From Planomicrobium soli (GTDB lineage: Bacteria > Bacillota > Bacilli > Bacillales_A > Planococcaceae), in NCBI RefSeq assembly GCF_003014655.1, contig NZ_PYAT01000002.1:339496-403495 (forward strand): DNA of 64,000 nt, read 5' to 3'. Made by a program: the position numbers and the translations under genes. Positions 26,912 to 35,575 of this stretch are shown piece after piece (the stretch's first letter is position 1; each line of letters begins with the position of its first letter). Under the pieces are notes generated by a model. That model saw nothing but the letters and a program-made list of their open reading frames with translations, was not told the DNA's origin and did no database searches.

Positions 26912-26936
26912 ACTTTGTTTGCTTATTGAACTAAGT
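26912..26936 (+). promoter_or_regulatory. XylR-type operator in front of xynB
   Basis: ACTTTGTT-TGCTTAT-TGAACTAAGT on the plus strand, the third copy of the pattern seen before xylA and the importer. No consensus -10 is obvious at 17 bp from the TGAACT hexamer; TATTAT at 26941 is the nearest candidate. Confidence 0.55.
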
Positions 26937-26959
26937 AGTGTATTATCAAAGTTAACGCT

Positions 26960-27041
26960 GTAAAAATTTCTGATTTTTGATTTTATTGACAGAAAGTTTC
27001 TTAGAAACTTTCTCTATAAAATCAAGTATCGGTTTTTTTAC
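26960..27041 (+). other. long inverted repeat in the xynB leader
   Basis: Nested complementary arms: GTAAAAA...TTTTTTAC outermost, TTGATTTTAT/ATAAAATCAA in the middle, and AGAAAGTTTCT/AGAAACTTTCT at the tip (26991-27013). A T-run follows. It could terminate xylR transcription, attenuate xynB, or be a small mobile palindrome. Confidence 0.6.
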
Positions 27042-27066
27042 ATTGGGCTCTCATCTTACGCTTTTT

Positions 27067-27080
27067 TGAAAGCACTTACA
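27067..27080 (+). promoter_or_regulatory. cre-like site upstream of xynB
   Basis: TGAAAGCACTTACA fits the CcpA consensus TGWNANCGNTNWCA except for one core base (CA instead of CG). It lies 46 nt before the xynB start, suggesting carbon catabolite repression. Confidence 0.5.
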
Positions 27081-27125
27081 TAAGCGGTTGGCGGAAGATG
27101 AAATCTTACATAAAGGGTGACTCCA

Positions 27126-28736
27126 ATGACAACTATTCAAAATCCAATTTTGCCGGGCTTCAATCCAGATCCAAGCATTTGCCGTGTAGGAGAAGACTAT
27201 TATATCGCGGTTTCTACCTTTGAATGGTTTCCCGGCGTCGGCATCTATCATTCGAAAGACTTGAAAAACTGGCGCTTAGCTTCCCGGCCGCTCAACCGCT
27301 TAAGCCAACTGAACATGATGGGCAATCCGAATTCCGGCGGCGTATGGGCACCAGCCCTTTCGTACAGCGACGGCCAGTTCTGGCTGATTTTTACGGATGT
27401 AAAAGTGACGGAAGGCCAGTGGAAAGACTGCCACAACTATTTAGTGACTTGCGAAACGATTGACGGTGACTGGTCGGAGCCGATTTACTTGAACAGCTCA
27501 GGCTTTGACCCTTCCCTTTTCCATGACGAATCAGGCAAAAAATACTTGGTCAATATGAACTGGGACCACCGCATGGGCAATCATAACTTTTACGGCATCG
27601 CATTGCAGGAATACAGCGTGGAAGAGCAGAAAATGGTCGGCAAACCGGAAATTATTTTCAAAGGCACCGATGTCATGCTGACGGAAGCGCCGCATCTTTA
27701 CAAAATTGGTGACTATTATTATTTACTCACAGCTGAAGGCGGCACGAAATACGATCATCAGGCGACTATTGCGCGCTCAAAAGATTTGCACGGGCCGTAC
27801 GAAGTGCATCCGGAAAATCCCCTGATCACGTCGTTCTTCTCGCCGAGAAATCCGCTGCAAAAATCGGGACATGCATCCATTGTCCACACCCATACAGATG
27901 AATGGTTCCTGGTCCACTTAACAGGCCGTCCGTTGTCCCGTGCCGGTCAGGCGCTCCTTGATCCGCGCGGCTTCTGCCCGCTTGGCCGTGAGACTGCCAT
28001 TCAGCGCGTGGAATGGAAAAATGATTGGCCGTTTGTAGTCGGAGGCAACCAGCCTTCGCTCGAAATTGAAGGACCGGCTATCGAAGAAGTTCAATGGGAG
28101 CCGAACTTCCCGGAAAAAGACGAATTTGACTCTGAAACCTTGAACCTGCATTTCCAATCACTGCGCATTCCATTGGAGGAAAACATCATTTCGTTAAAGG
28201 AGAATCCAGGGCATCTGCGCATCCGCGGAAGAGAATCGTTGACGTCGAAGTTCACGCAAGCGTTTGTCGCAAGACGCTGGCAGCACTTCCACTTTACAGC
28301 GGAAACGAAAGTCGCGTTCAACCCGGACACTTTCCAGCAAGCAGCTGGCCTGGTGAATTACTACAACACAGAAAACTGGACTGCCTTGCAAATCACCTGG
28401 CATGAAGAAAAAGGACGCATCTTGGATATCATGACGTGTGATAACTTCGCTTTCGACCAGCCGCTTCAAGGAAATGAAATTGTTATTCCAGAAGACGTAG
28501 AGTATGTTTACTTGAAAGTCGACGTTAACGCGGACATCTATCAATACTCGTATTCATTCGATGGCGCTAACTGGAACTTGATCCCGATCCGTTTCGGTTC
28601 ACACAAATTGTCGGATGATTATATCCAAGGCGGCGGCTTCTTCACCGGCGCATTCGTCGGCATGCAGTGCCAAGATACATCCGGCCAGAACCTGCCTGCT
28701 GATTTTGATTATTTCACGTATAAAGTAAACGAATAA
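27126..28736 (+). CDS. xynB: beta-xylosidase, GH43 family
   Basis: Cytoplasmic exo-enzyme that splits xylobiose and longer xylooligosaccharides to xylose. The 536 residues comprise an N-terminal five-bladed propeller (about 1-310) with the catalytic base Asp in [32 protein letters not shown] and the acid Glu in [12 protein letters not shown]-terminal beta-sandwich typical of GH43 xylosidases follows (about 330-536). There is no signal peptide. The start is ATG 27126 with AAAGGGTGA in front; the upstream in-frame GTG at 27117 lies within that Shine-Dalgarno. It lies downstream of xylR and completes the pathway importer, XynB, XylA, XylB. Confidence 0.94.
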   Translation: MTTIQNPILPGFNPDPSICRVGEDYYIAVSTFEWFPGVGIYHSKDLKNWRLASRPLNRLSQLNMMGNPNSGGVWAPALSYSDGQFWLIFTDVKVTEGQWKDCHNYLVTCETIDGDWSEPIYLNSSGFDPSLFHDESGKKYLVNMNWDHRMGNHNFYGIALQEYSVEEQKMVGKPEIIFKGTDVMLTEAPHLYKIGDYYYLLTAEGGTKYDHQATIARSKDLHGPYEVHPENPLITSFFSPRNPLQKSGHASIVHTHTDEWFLVHLTGRPLSRAGQALLDPRGFCPLGRETAIQRVEWKNDWPFVVGGNQPSLEIEGPAIEEVQWEPNFPEKDEFDSETLNLHFQSLRIPLEENIISLKENPGHLRIRGRESLTSKFTQAFVARRWQHFHFTAETKVAFNPDTFQQAAGLVNYYNTENWTALQITWHEEKGRILDIMTCDNFAFDQPLQGNEIVIPEDVEYVYLKVDVNADIYQYSYSFDGANWNLIPIRFGSHKLSDDYIQGGGFFTGAFVGMQCQDTSGQNLPADFDYFTYKVNE

Positions 28737-28772
28737 AAAGAGAGCGGCTTATTGCGAGCCGCTCTCTTTTAC
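28734..28772 (+). terminator. terminator after xynB
   Basis: AAAAGAGAGCGGCT / AGCCGCTCTCTTTT stem with T-run immediately after the stop. Confidence 0.85.
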
Positions 28773-28816
28773 TTTTTATTATCCTCCCCCAATTCTTATC
28801 TGGAGATTTTTCAAAA

Positions 28817-29647
28817 TCATCCTCGTTCCAACCGTTCGCTTTCCTCCACCAAATCCAGTCTACGCATTTCTTTGAGGATCATCTGTTTCAAGCCGGGATC
28901 GTCTTCTGTATGAAAGAAAAACTGGGCATCCCGGATAAACGCCAACCGGCTTTCTATTGGAGCGCGTGCAAAAAAAGCTTCAGCTTGCTTTAAATCTACA
29001 GGTACATCCTTCTCTACCTGAAAACGCTCTTGCTGGCTGGTTGCGTTATTCATTGGCACTACGCCAAGCCCATCATGAGTAGCAAGAACGGTCTTCTTCG
29101 CCCGATCTTCTTTCACTTCTATTTCAACATATTGGTATACATCTTCAATTGTCCGACAGCCAAGTGACTCTTTCATTTTTTCAATTACCTTATTGGTTAC
29201 CGCTTCATATTCAGGGTATTCTCCTTCTCTTTCCTTACTCTCCTTAAAAAATTTCTGATAATGTGCCCGCTCGCTCATAAGAAGAAAATTAGAAATGGCA
29301 ACAGCACTTTTTAGAGTATAAAGAAGATCTACAAATTCAGCAGCATTTTTCGCTACTAGCTTGATATGATCGCCATAATCTGTCGGACTGAGACAGACGA
29401 CAAAAGCATTTTCCAAATCAGGCACCGTCCCAAAATCACTTAACAACCCATAATGGATACCATCAGATCCAATATGGCCAAAAACGATTACATCATAAGG
29501 AGTTACATTATACGCCATCTCGTTATCCGTCCACATGAAGCTAAATCCTGCATCGAGCGATAACCCTTCTTTTTCAAGTGCAGCGTCAAAGTTCTTCAAC
29601 TTTTCTAAAGTAACTGGCAGCTTAGCGTACTTGCCGTAATTGTCCAT
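28817..29647 (-). CDS. hypothetical protein (276 aa), possibly SUKH-like
   Basis: Soluble acidic protein with no signal or membrane segment. The N-terminal 150 residues have a pattern reminiscent of SMI1/KNR4 (SUKH) domains: GFSFMW near residue 35, then YDVIVFGHIGSDGIHYGLL, then a VCLSPTD strand and a helical IKLVAKNAAEFVDLLYTL stretch. The C-terminal third is charged and helical. SUKH proteins are often toxin immunity factors, but no toxin gene is visible next to it. It is the second gene after the 203-residue unknown at 29667, 19 nt away, each with a strong ribosome site. Confidence 0.65.
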   Translation of the reverse strand: MDNYGKYAKLPVTLEKLKNFDAALEKEGLSLDAGFSFMWTDNEMAYNVTPYDVIVFGHIGSDGIHYGLLSDFGTVPDLENAFVVCLSPTDYGDHIKLVAKNAAEFVDLLYTLKSAVAISNFLLMSERAHYQKFFKESKEREGEYPEYEAVTNKVIEKMKESLGCRTIEDVYQYVEIEVKEDRAKKTVLATHDGLGVVPMNNATSQQERFQVEKDVPVDLKQAEAFFARAPIESRLAFIRDAQFFFHTEDDPGLKQMILKEMRRLDLVEESERLERG

Positions 29648-29666
29648 GTCAAGTTCTCCTCATTGT

Positions 29667-30278
29667 CTATTCTAAAACCATCAAACTCTCTTTAAAAAGC
29701 TCTTTCAGCGTGTCCAGCGGCTTGACGCCTCTGTTGTACTTGTAGCGTTCGAATTCGATTTCACCAACATGCATGCCGACATTGTATTCACCGATTGCGC
29801 TATCAAGGAGCACAAGCGCCAAGGAAATATACTCTTCTTCCTGTTCCGCCGTTAGTCCTTTTATATAGAGGCAGAGATGGATTAACTGTGTTTGTTCGCC
29901 TATTTCGTGGGAATAGAAAATATCATCCATCGTCAATTTTACTCCGTTGCACTCCGCTGAAAAGTCATCGTTTCTCGCTTGCCGAAACGGAATGATTTCA
30001 AAACCAGGCAATTCAGGTGCCGCTTTTACAAGATGAACCACATCGTCAAATGCTTCCACAATGCCATCTGCACTGACGATGAACTCTCGTTTTCCATCTA
30101 CCAACTCTGAACTGAACTCCCAAGCCAAGTCGTCATTTACTTTACGGATTTTCTTGTCCAACTGAGTTAACAGCTTTTCTGTCTTGTCATCCGTTAGTTC
30201 ATAATATGATTGGCCGTTGGCTTCAAACCATTCCCAGAATGCCACAACCTTATCTTTTCTCTTCGGCAACCAATTCAT
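29667..30278 (-). CDS. hypothetical protein (203 aa)
   Basis: Begins MNWLPKRKDKVVAFWEWFEANG and continues with an alpha/beta pattern rich in Trp, Tyr and acidic residues (LAWEFSSELVDGKREFIVSADG, then LPGFEIIPFRQAR). It has no transmembrane segment. The frame is long, has GGGGGTAG upstream and is followed at 19 nt by the next gene, so it is very likely real. I do not recognise the family with certainty; it has the look of DUF695-like proteins. With its neighbour it forms a two-gene unit of unknown role. Confidence 0.65.
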   Translation of the reverse strand: MNWLPKRKDKVVAFWEWFEANGQSYYELTDDKTEKLLTQLDKKIRKVNDDLAWEFSSELVDGKREFIVSADGIVEAFDDVVHLVKAAPELPGFEIIPFRQARNDDFSAECNGVKLTMDDIFYSHEIGEQTQLIHLCLYIKGLTAEQEEEYISLALVLLDSAIGEYNVGMHVGEIEFERYKYNRGVKPLDTLKELFKESLMVLE

Positions 30279-30372
30279 CTCATCTACCCCCTAAGACTAG
30301 AATGGCTTTTTTCTATCATAAACCTTTTATCTGAATAATCCATCAACTTTTCTGGTATTTATTCATTTTATT

Positions 30373-31188
30373 TCAAGTAATTTCTACATCATGCACGCTA
30401 AATTTATACCAAGTAAATGGACCTTCTTCAAGAAGCCACGTTATTTCGATTTCCGCCGGTATAGTAAAACCATCCACATTCATTTGCCGCTTGATTTCTG
30501 CAACGCAAGGAAAGCGTTTCGCCTCGTTTCCATTATCTTTAAATCGAAGAGCGGTGATTCGGATCAATTCTCCTTGTTCATTTATATGGAAAGTTGCCGA
30601 TCCCGTTACACCATTTATAGACATTGTTGCTTCCGCTGCTGTACCATCCTCTTCTTTCCACACTAAATAAGGAAGAAGCGCAGCTGTTGGATACCAGGCC
30701 ATTTCCATCAGGAAGCGCTGGAGAGCTGATTCGTTTGTTTTTGCATCCCCTTCCACTTGCGCCAGTGGAACAAGTGCCGCCATTTTGATGAGCATTTGCG
30801 CTTTTCCATCCTTAAAGCTGTCCTTGCCGATCACTGGCATGAACGGGTTCATTTTCATCTTCACTGTCCAAACGAATGAAGGCGGGAGGGTTGTAATCAC
30901 TTGTTCCGCCTCCGCTTTTGTCCACTTTCTTTGTTCGGGCTTCAGCTTCATCCATCCGGTCTGCTTTAATCGCACGCACTTGATCCCTTGTCTTCCAACC
31001 GCTCCGCTGTTCTTCAGCCAACGCTGTACGGGTGCCGGAAGAGTTTCAAATTCAGCAAATGGCGGATGGGTACTGGAGCTTGCCAACAAGTCGGCGATAG
31101 CTTTGTCGCTTTGAGCCGTGAAATTCCAGACAGACTTTTGATAAAGAACAGCCAAAACAGCTGCAAAAATTCCCAAAATTCCTCTCAT
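30373..31188 (-). CDS. DUF6544-type protein (271 aa)
   Basis: An N-terminal hydrophobic stretch (GILGIFAAVLAVLYQ) could be a signal anchor. The body has the pattern I associate with DUF6544 (formerly DUF6920): LPAPVQRWLKNSGAVG, a basic VRLKQTGWM segment, PPSFVWTVKMKMNPFMPVIG, then LQRFLMEMAWYPTAALLPYLVW. The function of this family is not known. It is monocistronic, with GGAGG before ATG 31188. Confidence 0.75.
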   Translation of the reverse strand: MRGILGIFAAVLAVLYQKSVWNFTAQSDKAIADLLASSSTHPPFAEFETLPAPVQRWLKNSGAVGRQGIKCVRLKQTGWMKLKPEQRKWTKAEAEQVITTLPPSFVWTVKMKMNPFMPVIGKDSFKDGKAQMLIKMAALVPLAQVEGDAKTNESALQRFLMEMAWYPTAALLPYLVWKEEDGTAAEATMSINGVTGSATFHINEQGELIRITALRFKDNGNEAKRFPCVAEIKRQMNVDGFTIPAEIEITWLLEEGPFTWYKFSVHDVEIT

Positions 31189-31314
31189 CGGTTTTCCTCC
31201 TCTGGTCGAGCCGCATGGATTTTGGCATAGAAAAACTCCCCGTATCGTGTATAGAATCTATACGACACAGAGAGCGGTTTTCCCTTTAGATTTATCTCAG
31301 CAAATATGTACGGA

Positions 31315-31986
31315 TCATTTTGGAACTTTTATGTTGTTCACATAATTCAATACTTCATTTAGCGTCATGTCAGCCATTGAGTCCAACCGGTGCTCAACAT
31401 GACAGAAATCCATGGTATGCGTCACTGGGTTCGGTACGATGACGCAATTCATTCCTGCACGTTTTGCAGCCAAGGCGCCATTTGCGGAATCTTCGAATAC
31501 GAGGCATTCCTCGGTGGACAAGCCAAGGCATTCTGCTGCTAAAAGATAAAGGGCAGGATCGGGCTTTACGTTTTCCACGTCATCCGACGTTTTGATGCAT
31601 TCAAAATATTCATAGAGCCCCAATTTTTTCAGATTGCTGGTGACCCATTGGAAATTCGAACTAGAAGCCAAGCCGATTTTCAAGCCCTGTTCTTTTGCGG
31701 CCTTCAAATAATCCTCCACGCCTGCACGGGCTTTCTCCTCAGCCATTTTCGCATGATACTTTTTGCTGAACTGTTCCCGCAAAACGTCCTGCTCCACTTT
31801 TCGCTCCAGCAGTTCTTCCAAATAGTCAAGGGCAGAAAAACCGGAATGGGTGCCGATTTCCTGCTGCCAGCGGGCTATCGGCAGTTCTGTACCATGTTCA
31901 GCAAATATTTCCTGATAAACGGTAAACTGATGAGTTTCCGTATCAAAAATCAATCCATCAAAATCAAAAATGATTCCTTTAATCAT
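31315..31986 (-). CDS. HAD-superfamily phosphatase / beta-phosphoglucomutase-like (YhcW-like)
   Basis: A 223-residue subclass I HAD enzyme with a cap domain: the nucleophile Asp pair in IIFDFDGLIFDTE, the Ser motif in GLASSSN, Lys in VKPDPALYLLAAE and the acidic motif LVFEDSANG. The start is ATG 31986 after GAGGAG; the frame to 32037 is spurious extension. It is last in the frl gene run, 81 nt after frlR, and may dephosphorylate a sugar phosphate from this pathway, though its own substrate is unknown. Confidence 0.85.
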   Translation of the reverse strand: MIKGIIFDFDGLIFDTETHQFTVYQEIFAEHGTELPIARWQQEIGTHSGFSALDYLEELLERKVEQDVLREQFSKKYHAKMAEEKARAGVEDYLKAAKEQGLKIGLASSSNFQWVTSNLKKLGLYEYFECIKTSDDVENVKPDPALYLLAAECLGLSTEECLVFEDSANGALAAKRAGMNCVIVPNPVTHTMDFCHVEHRLDSMADMTLNEVLNYVNNIKVPK

Positions 31987-32067
31987 CTCTTCATCTCCTC
32001 TTCCTTTATGGACTATCGGCAAAAATGACAAAAGCACCCAAATTCAGGTGCGGTAAATGAAAGCTGG

Positions 32068-32811
32068 CTAATCGGTATAATCCGACTCGATGTAGAATTT
32101 TACCCGGTCTCCAGCCAAGTAGTATTTTGAGTAATGGACAGGCTGGTCCGTTTCCCCATAGATGATCTTTTTGACCAGGATGACCGATGAGGTTTTGTTG
32201 ATGCCTAAATACCGGCAAATATCACTTGAAGGATGAACATATTCAATTTCTTTTTTCACTTTTGTAAATTTGATCTTATACTTTTCCCGGATCAACTGAA
32301 ACGTCGAGGCGCTGTTTGTCAATAGCGGCTCGATGTCGGGATAGACGCTTAGCGGCAGATAAGCATAGTCCACACTGAACGGGCCTTCCGCATCTTTTAC
32401 GACACGCACCAATTCCAGAAACTCGGTTTCTTTATAGGAAAAAGCTTTCGAAATATCATGATCGTCTACAATAACCCGCTTGTACAAAACCTCTTTATCA
32501 ATATTGTTTTCTTCTGTAGACAATCCTTCTGTAAACCCTTTCAGATTCAACAAATGCAAATCTTTTTTAGAGGCTTTAACGAATGTTCCCTTGCCTCTGA
32601 TTACTTCGATAAACCCTTCTTCGCCCAATTCTTTAATGGCTCGACGAATGGTGATTCGGCTGACGTTGAAAATCTCGCACAACTCGGATTCGTTCGGCAG
32701 TTTATGTCCAGCTTTCAAATTGTTGTTTTTGATCAGCTCTTTAATGCCGGCTTTAATCTGTTCATACAACAATACAGGACTTTCCGCGTTCGCACTATTG
32801 TGATTGTTCAT
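32068..32811 (-). CDS. frlR: GntR/HutC-family regulator of the frl operon
   Basis: A 247-residue HutC-type repressor. An N-terminal winged HTH has VSRITIRRAIKELGEEGF and VIRGKGTFVKA; the UTRA ligand domain follows. Its position just after frlD matches frlR of B. subtilis. The start is ATG 32811 (MNNHNSANAESPVLL) behind AGGAGAGAAG; the frame upstream to 32883 overlaps the frlD 3' end and is not needed. The 22-bp palindrome at 37987-38008 next to the frlB promoter is a good candidate operator, and fructosamine-6-phosphate a likely inducer. Confidence 0.85.
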   Translation of the reverse strand: MNNHNSANAESPVLLYEQIKAGIKELIKNNNLKAGHKLPNESELCEIFNVSRITIRRAIKELGEEGFIEVIRGKGTFVKASKKDLHLLNLKGFTEGLSTEENNIDKEVLYKRVIVDDHDISKAFSYKETEFLELVRVVKDAEGPFSVDYAYLPLSVYPDIEPLLTNSASTFQLIREKYKIKFTKVKKEIEYVHPSSDICRYLGINKTSSVILVKKIIYGETDQPVHYSKYYLAGDRVKFYIESDYTD

Positions 32812-32886
32812 AGCTTCTCTCCTATAGGTGTATTTTAATGATGCTGTTTTTTTAACTTTACAGGAGGAGAGACTTTTAAACAATTT

Positions 32887-33702
32887 TTAGAAACTTTTCG
32901 GATACCCGAAACCTCCGTATATCCCGCAAGTTGTTTCAGCTGATTTGGTCGCTTTTTCAAGAGCAGCTTCCGGACTTTCCCCATTTATATAATTCACTAA
33001 AAACCCGCCGATTAAACTGTCTCCTGCTCCCATTGTATCGACAACTTGAATCGGGTTCAGTTTTTGTTCGATCCGCTCCCCGTTGCAGACAAACACGGCT
33101 GGCAGGCTTCCTCTTGTCATTGCAAACACTTCAAAATTGAACGCTTTTACTTGTTCGATGAATCCGTCCAATTCATCGTTGGCCAAATCCGCAGCCGAAA
33201 AGAAGGCATAGTTGATGTGAGGGGCAATCGATTTTACATAGTCGATCTCCAGTCTGTTCGAAAAGTCGAAAGATACGTTCACGACATTCGAAAGTTTTGG
33301 CAATTCGCTCTCCATCGACGAATAGCAGCTCACATGGCAAAGATCGAATTCGGAGATGTACTCCAATTCTTCAGGAACCAATTGAAGCTTCAGTTTATGC
33401 TGCACTGTATTTTTAGGCCCTCCTACGAATACGCGATCACCTTCATCGGTCAGCGACACTTGCGGCTGCCCGCTCAAGCCTTCTGCAGTTCGCGAAAATC
33501 GGAAATCCACCGCTTCTTCCTTCAATGCATATTGGATGTGCTCCGCCTTGTCGTCAGTACCGAAAATTCCGATATAGGCGGCACTTTCTGCTCCGTTCTT
33601 TTTGGCGTTTACTGCGACATTTACGCAGTTCCCCCCTGGATAATACGTTTGCTGATCCAAATAGCAATCCACCACATTATCTCCAACAGCTATCAACTTC
33701 AT
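32887..33702 (-). CDS. frlD: PfkB-family sugar kinase, fructosamine (fructoselysine) 6-kinase-like
   Basis: A 271-residue ribokinase-family enzyme, predicted to phosphorylate imported fructosamines (glycated amino acids) for FrlB. Visible are GDNVVDCYLDQQTYYPGGNCVNVAV at the N-terminus and the C-terminal anion-hole/base motif VDTMGAGDSLIGGFL. The start is ATG 33702 after AAGAGGAGG; the frame to 33831 is an overlap with frlM. Assignment as FrlD rather than another PfkB kinase depends on the operon frlB-frlO-frlN-frlM-frlD. Confidence 0.88.
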   Translation of the reverse strand: MKLIAVGDNVVDCYLDQQTYYPGGNCVNVAVNAKKNGAESAAYIGIFGTDDKAEHIQYALKEEAVDFRFSRTAEGLSGQPQVSLTDEGDRVFVGGPKNTVQHKLKLQLVPEELEYISEFDLCHVSCYSSMESELPKLSNVVNVSFDFSNRLEIDYVKSIAPHINYAFFSAADLANDELDGFIEQVKAFNFEVFAMTRGSLPAVFVCNGERIEQKLNPIQVVDTMGAGDSLIGGFLVNYINGESPEAALEKATKSAETTCGIYGGFGYPKSF

Positions 33703-33716
33703 TCTTTTTCCTCCTC

Positions 33717-34619
33717 TTACCCTTTGACGGACCCTTCTGACAAACCTCTTACTAAGAATTTTTGCAGTACCACCAGCAAGATCACCATCGGAATCGACGC
33801 AATTACCATCCCTGACAGCAATACTCCCCAATCCGTTCTCAGGGCGTCTTTGAAATTCATCAAACCTGATGGGATCGTCTTCAACACTTCCGAATCAATA
33901 AAAACGGTCGCAAACAAAAATTCGTTCCAAGCGAAAAACGCAGTCAACACAACCGTGGTCAAAATAATCGGAATCGACAACGGCAGATAGATTCGCGCAT
34001 AAATACCAAATTCACTGCAGCCATCAATGATTGCTGACTCTTCCAGCTCTTTAGGGATGCTCAAAAAGAAAGCCCGGATCAAAATGATGGTCAGTGGCAA
34101 TCTGAACGCTACATAAGTTAAGATCAGTGCCCATCTGGTATCGATGAGACCGAACCAACTTAAAATTTCGAACAATGGGATCAGCGCAACTTGAGGGTTC
34201 ATCATAATGCCGCCAATGATGAAAATCAGTGCCGCATCAATCCATTTTGAACGGTATCTTGACAAGGTGAAAGCTGCCATCGATCCGATTAGGACAACCA
34301 ATACAATAGTCGCTAAAGTGACCAGTACACTATTGAAAAAATAACTGGATATCCCCATCGACCAGGCAGTTGTATAGTTTTCGAAATGCCAGACCGACGG
34401 AAGCCCCCACACGTTGTTGTAAATTTCATCATAGCTTTTGAAAGAAGATACGACCATCCAGAACAGCGGATAAAGAATAAGAAAGGCAAACAACAGTAAT
34501 CCGAGAAGAACTGCGTACTTCGAGAGACCGCCAGTAATGTTGAGCTTTGCTTTTGAGCGCGGCTTGCTGGCCGTTCGATCCCGTTCTAAAAAATCTCCTT
34601 TGATATCCGTCTTGACCAT
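33717..34619 (-). CDS. frlM: ABC importer permease FrlM (MalG-type)
   Basis: CUT1-type permease of 300 residues with six membrane segments and the EAA loop KELEESAIIDGCSEFGIYA. An N-terminal cytoplasmic tail of about 30 charged residues precedes the first helix. I take ATG 34619 (MVKTDIKGDF) with GGAAAGG about 10 nt upstream; an ATG at 34628 overlaps the frlN stop with no spacing. It is translationally coupled to frlN. The predicted cargo is fructosamines, from operon context. Confidence 0.87.
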   Translation of the reverse strand: MVKTDIKGDFLERDRTASKPRSKAKLNITGGLSKYAVLLGLLLFAFLILYPLFWMVVSSFKSYDEIYNNVWGLPSVWHFENYTTAWSMGISSYFFNSVLVTLATIVLVVLIGSMAAFTLSRYRSKWIDAALIFIIGGIMMNPQVALIPLFEILSWFGLIDTRWALILTYVAFRLPLTIILIRAFFLSIPKELEESAIIDGCSEFGIYARIYLPLSIPIILTTVVLTAFFAWNEFLFATVFIDSEVLKTIPSGLMNFKDALRTDWGVLLSGMVIASIPMVILLVVLQKFLVRGLSEGSVKG

Positions 34620-34620
34620 C

Positions 34621-35505
34621 CTAATCATCCTTTCCTGTTCCGGAAACTCGAATTTGAATCAGTGCAAAAATAGCGGATAAGACAAAAATCAAGGTCGCGA
34701 TAACTGAAGCATAACCCATATTGTCTTTTCCGAACCCTTGCTCGTACATCAACACCGACAGGGTCGTCGAACTAAAACCTGGCCCTCCACCAGTTAAAAT
34801 GAACGGTTCGTTGAACACGAGAATTGATCCTGTAACTGTGATCAACACGTTTACAAACATGGTTTCTTTCACTTGCGGAACCGTAATATTGAAAAACTTT
34901 CTGATCTTCCCCGCTCCATCTATATCAGCCGCTTCGTACAAATCTTTGGGAATTTTTTGGATTGCTACAATGAACAACATGGTGATAAAGCCGATGCTTT
35001 GCCATTGGGACATGGCGATGACCGCATATATCGCTGTTGTAGCATTTCCTAACCAAGGCACGGCTAAATTTTCTAGACCAATTAATTCTAGGAAACTATT
35101 CAAAAGCCCCATTTGCGGGTTGTAAACAAATGTGAACAATAAAGCGATTACTGAAATGGAAATCATGACAGGCATAAAGTAAATTACGCGCAAAGCGGGT
35201 GCGATTCTTCTAAACACTTTGTCTTCCAAAATCGTTGCAAGGACCAACGCGAAAAACACTTGGAAGAAAACGGAGATAACAGCGTATTTCACATTGTTGA
35301 TAAAAGCCGCCACGATCACCTTATCTTGAAGCAATTGCTGAAATGAAGCGAAGCCGACAAACTCTTTTGTAGGGGAGAAAACACTGAATTGGAAAAAGCT
35401 ATTGTACAAATTCTGGACCAGCGGAAAATAAATGAAGAGACCTAAAAACAATATACTCGGCAAGATAAACAAGGTTGGTATTAGCGGGATTTTTCTGGCG
35501 GTCAT
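34621..35505 (-). CDS. frlN: ABC importer permease FrlN (MalF-type)
   Basis: Partner permease, 294 residues from ATG 35505 (MTARKIPLIPTLF) with AGAAGGTG upstream; the frame extends to 35541 without a better site. It has six hydrophobic segments and an EAA loop (LYEAADIDGAGKIRKFFNIT). A hairpin at 35526-35562 separates it from the binding-protein gene. Confidence 0.87.
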   Translation of the reverse strand: MTARKIPLIPTLFILPSILFLGLFIYFPLVQNLYNSFFQFSVFSPTKEFVGFASFQQLLQDKVIVAAFINNVKYAVISVFFQVFFALVLATILEDKVFRRIAPALRVIYFMPVMISISVIALLFTFVYNPQMGLLNSFLELIGLENLAVPWLGNATTAIYAVIAMSQWQSIGFITMLFIVAIQKIPKDLYEAADIDGAGKIRKFFNITVPQVKETMFVNVLITVTGSILVFNEPFILTGGGPGFSSTTLSVLMYEQGFGKDNMGYASVIATLIFVLSAIFALIQIRVSGTGKDD

Positions 35506-35525
35506 ACATACACCTTCTCTCATTA

Positions 35526-35562
35526 TAATAAGTCCTAACATTCCAAGAACATTAGGACTTAT
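35526..35562 (-). other. intercistronic hairpin frlO-frlN
   Basis: ATAAGTCCTAA / TTAGGACTTAT perfect arms between the binding-protein and permease genes. It is in the same place as the hairpin in the xylooligosaccharide importer operon. Confidence 0.6.
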
Positions 35563-35575
35563 TTAGTTTTTCCGT

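Noticed and set aside
28817..30278. toxin-immunity cassette
   Set aside because: No polymorphic toxin, secretion signal or WXG/LXG gene is adjacent; the SUKH resemblance alone is too weak.
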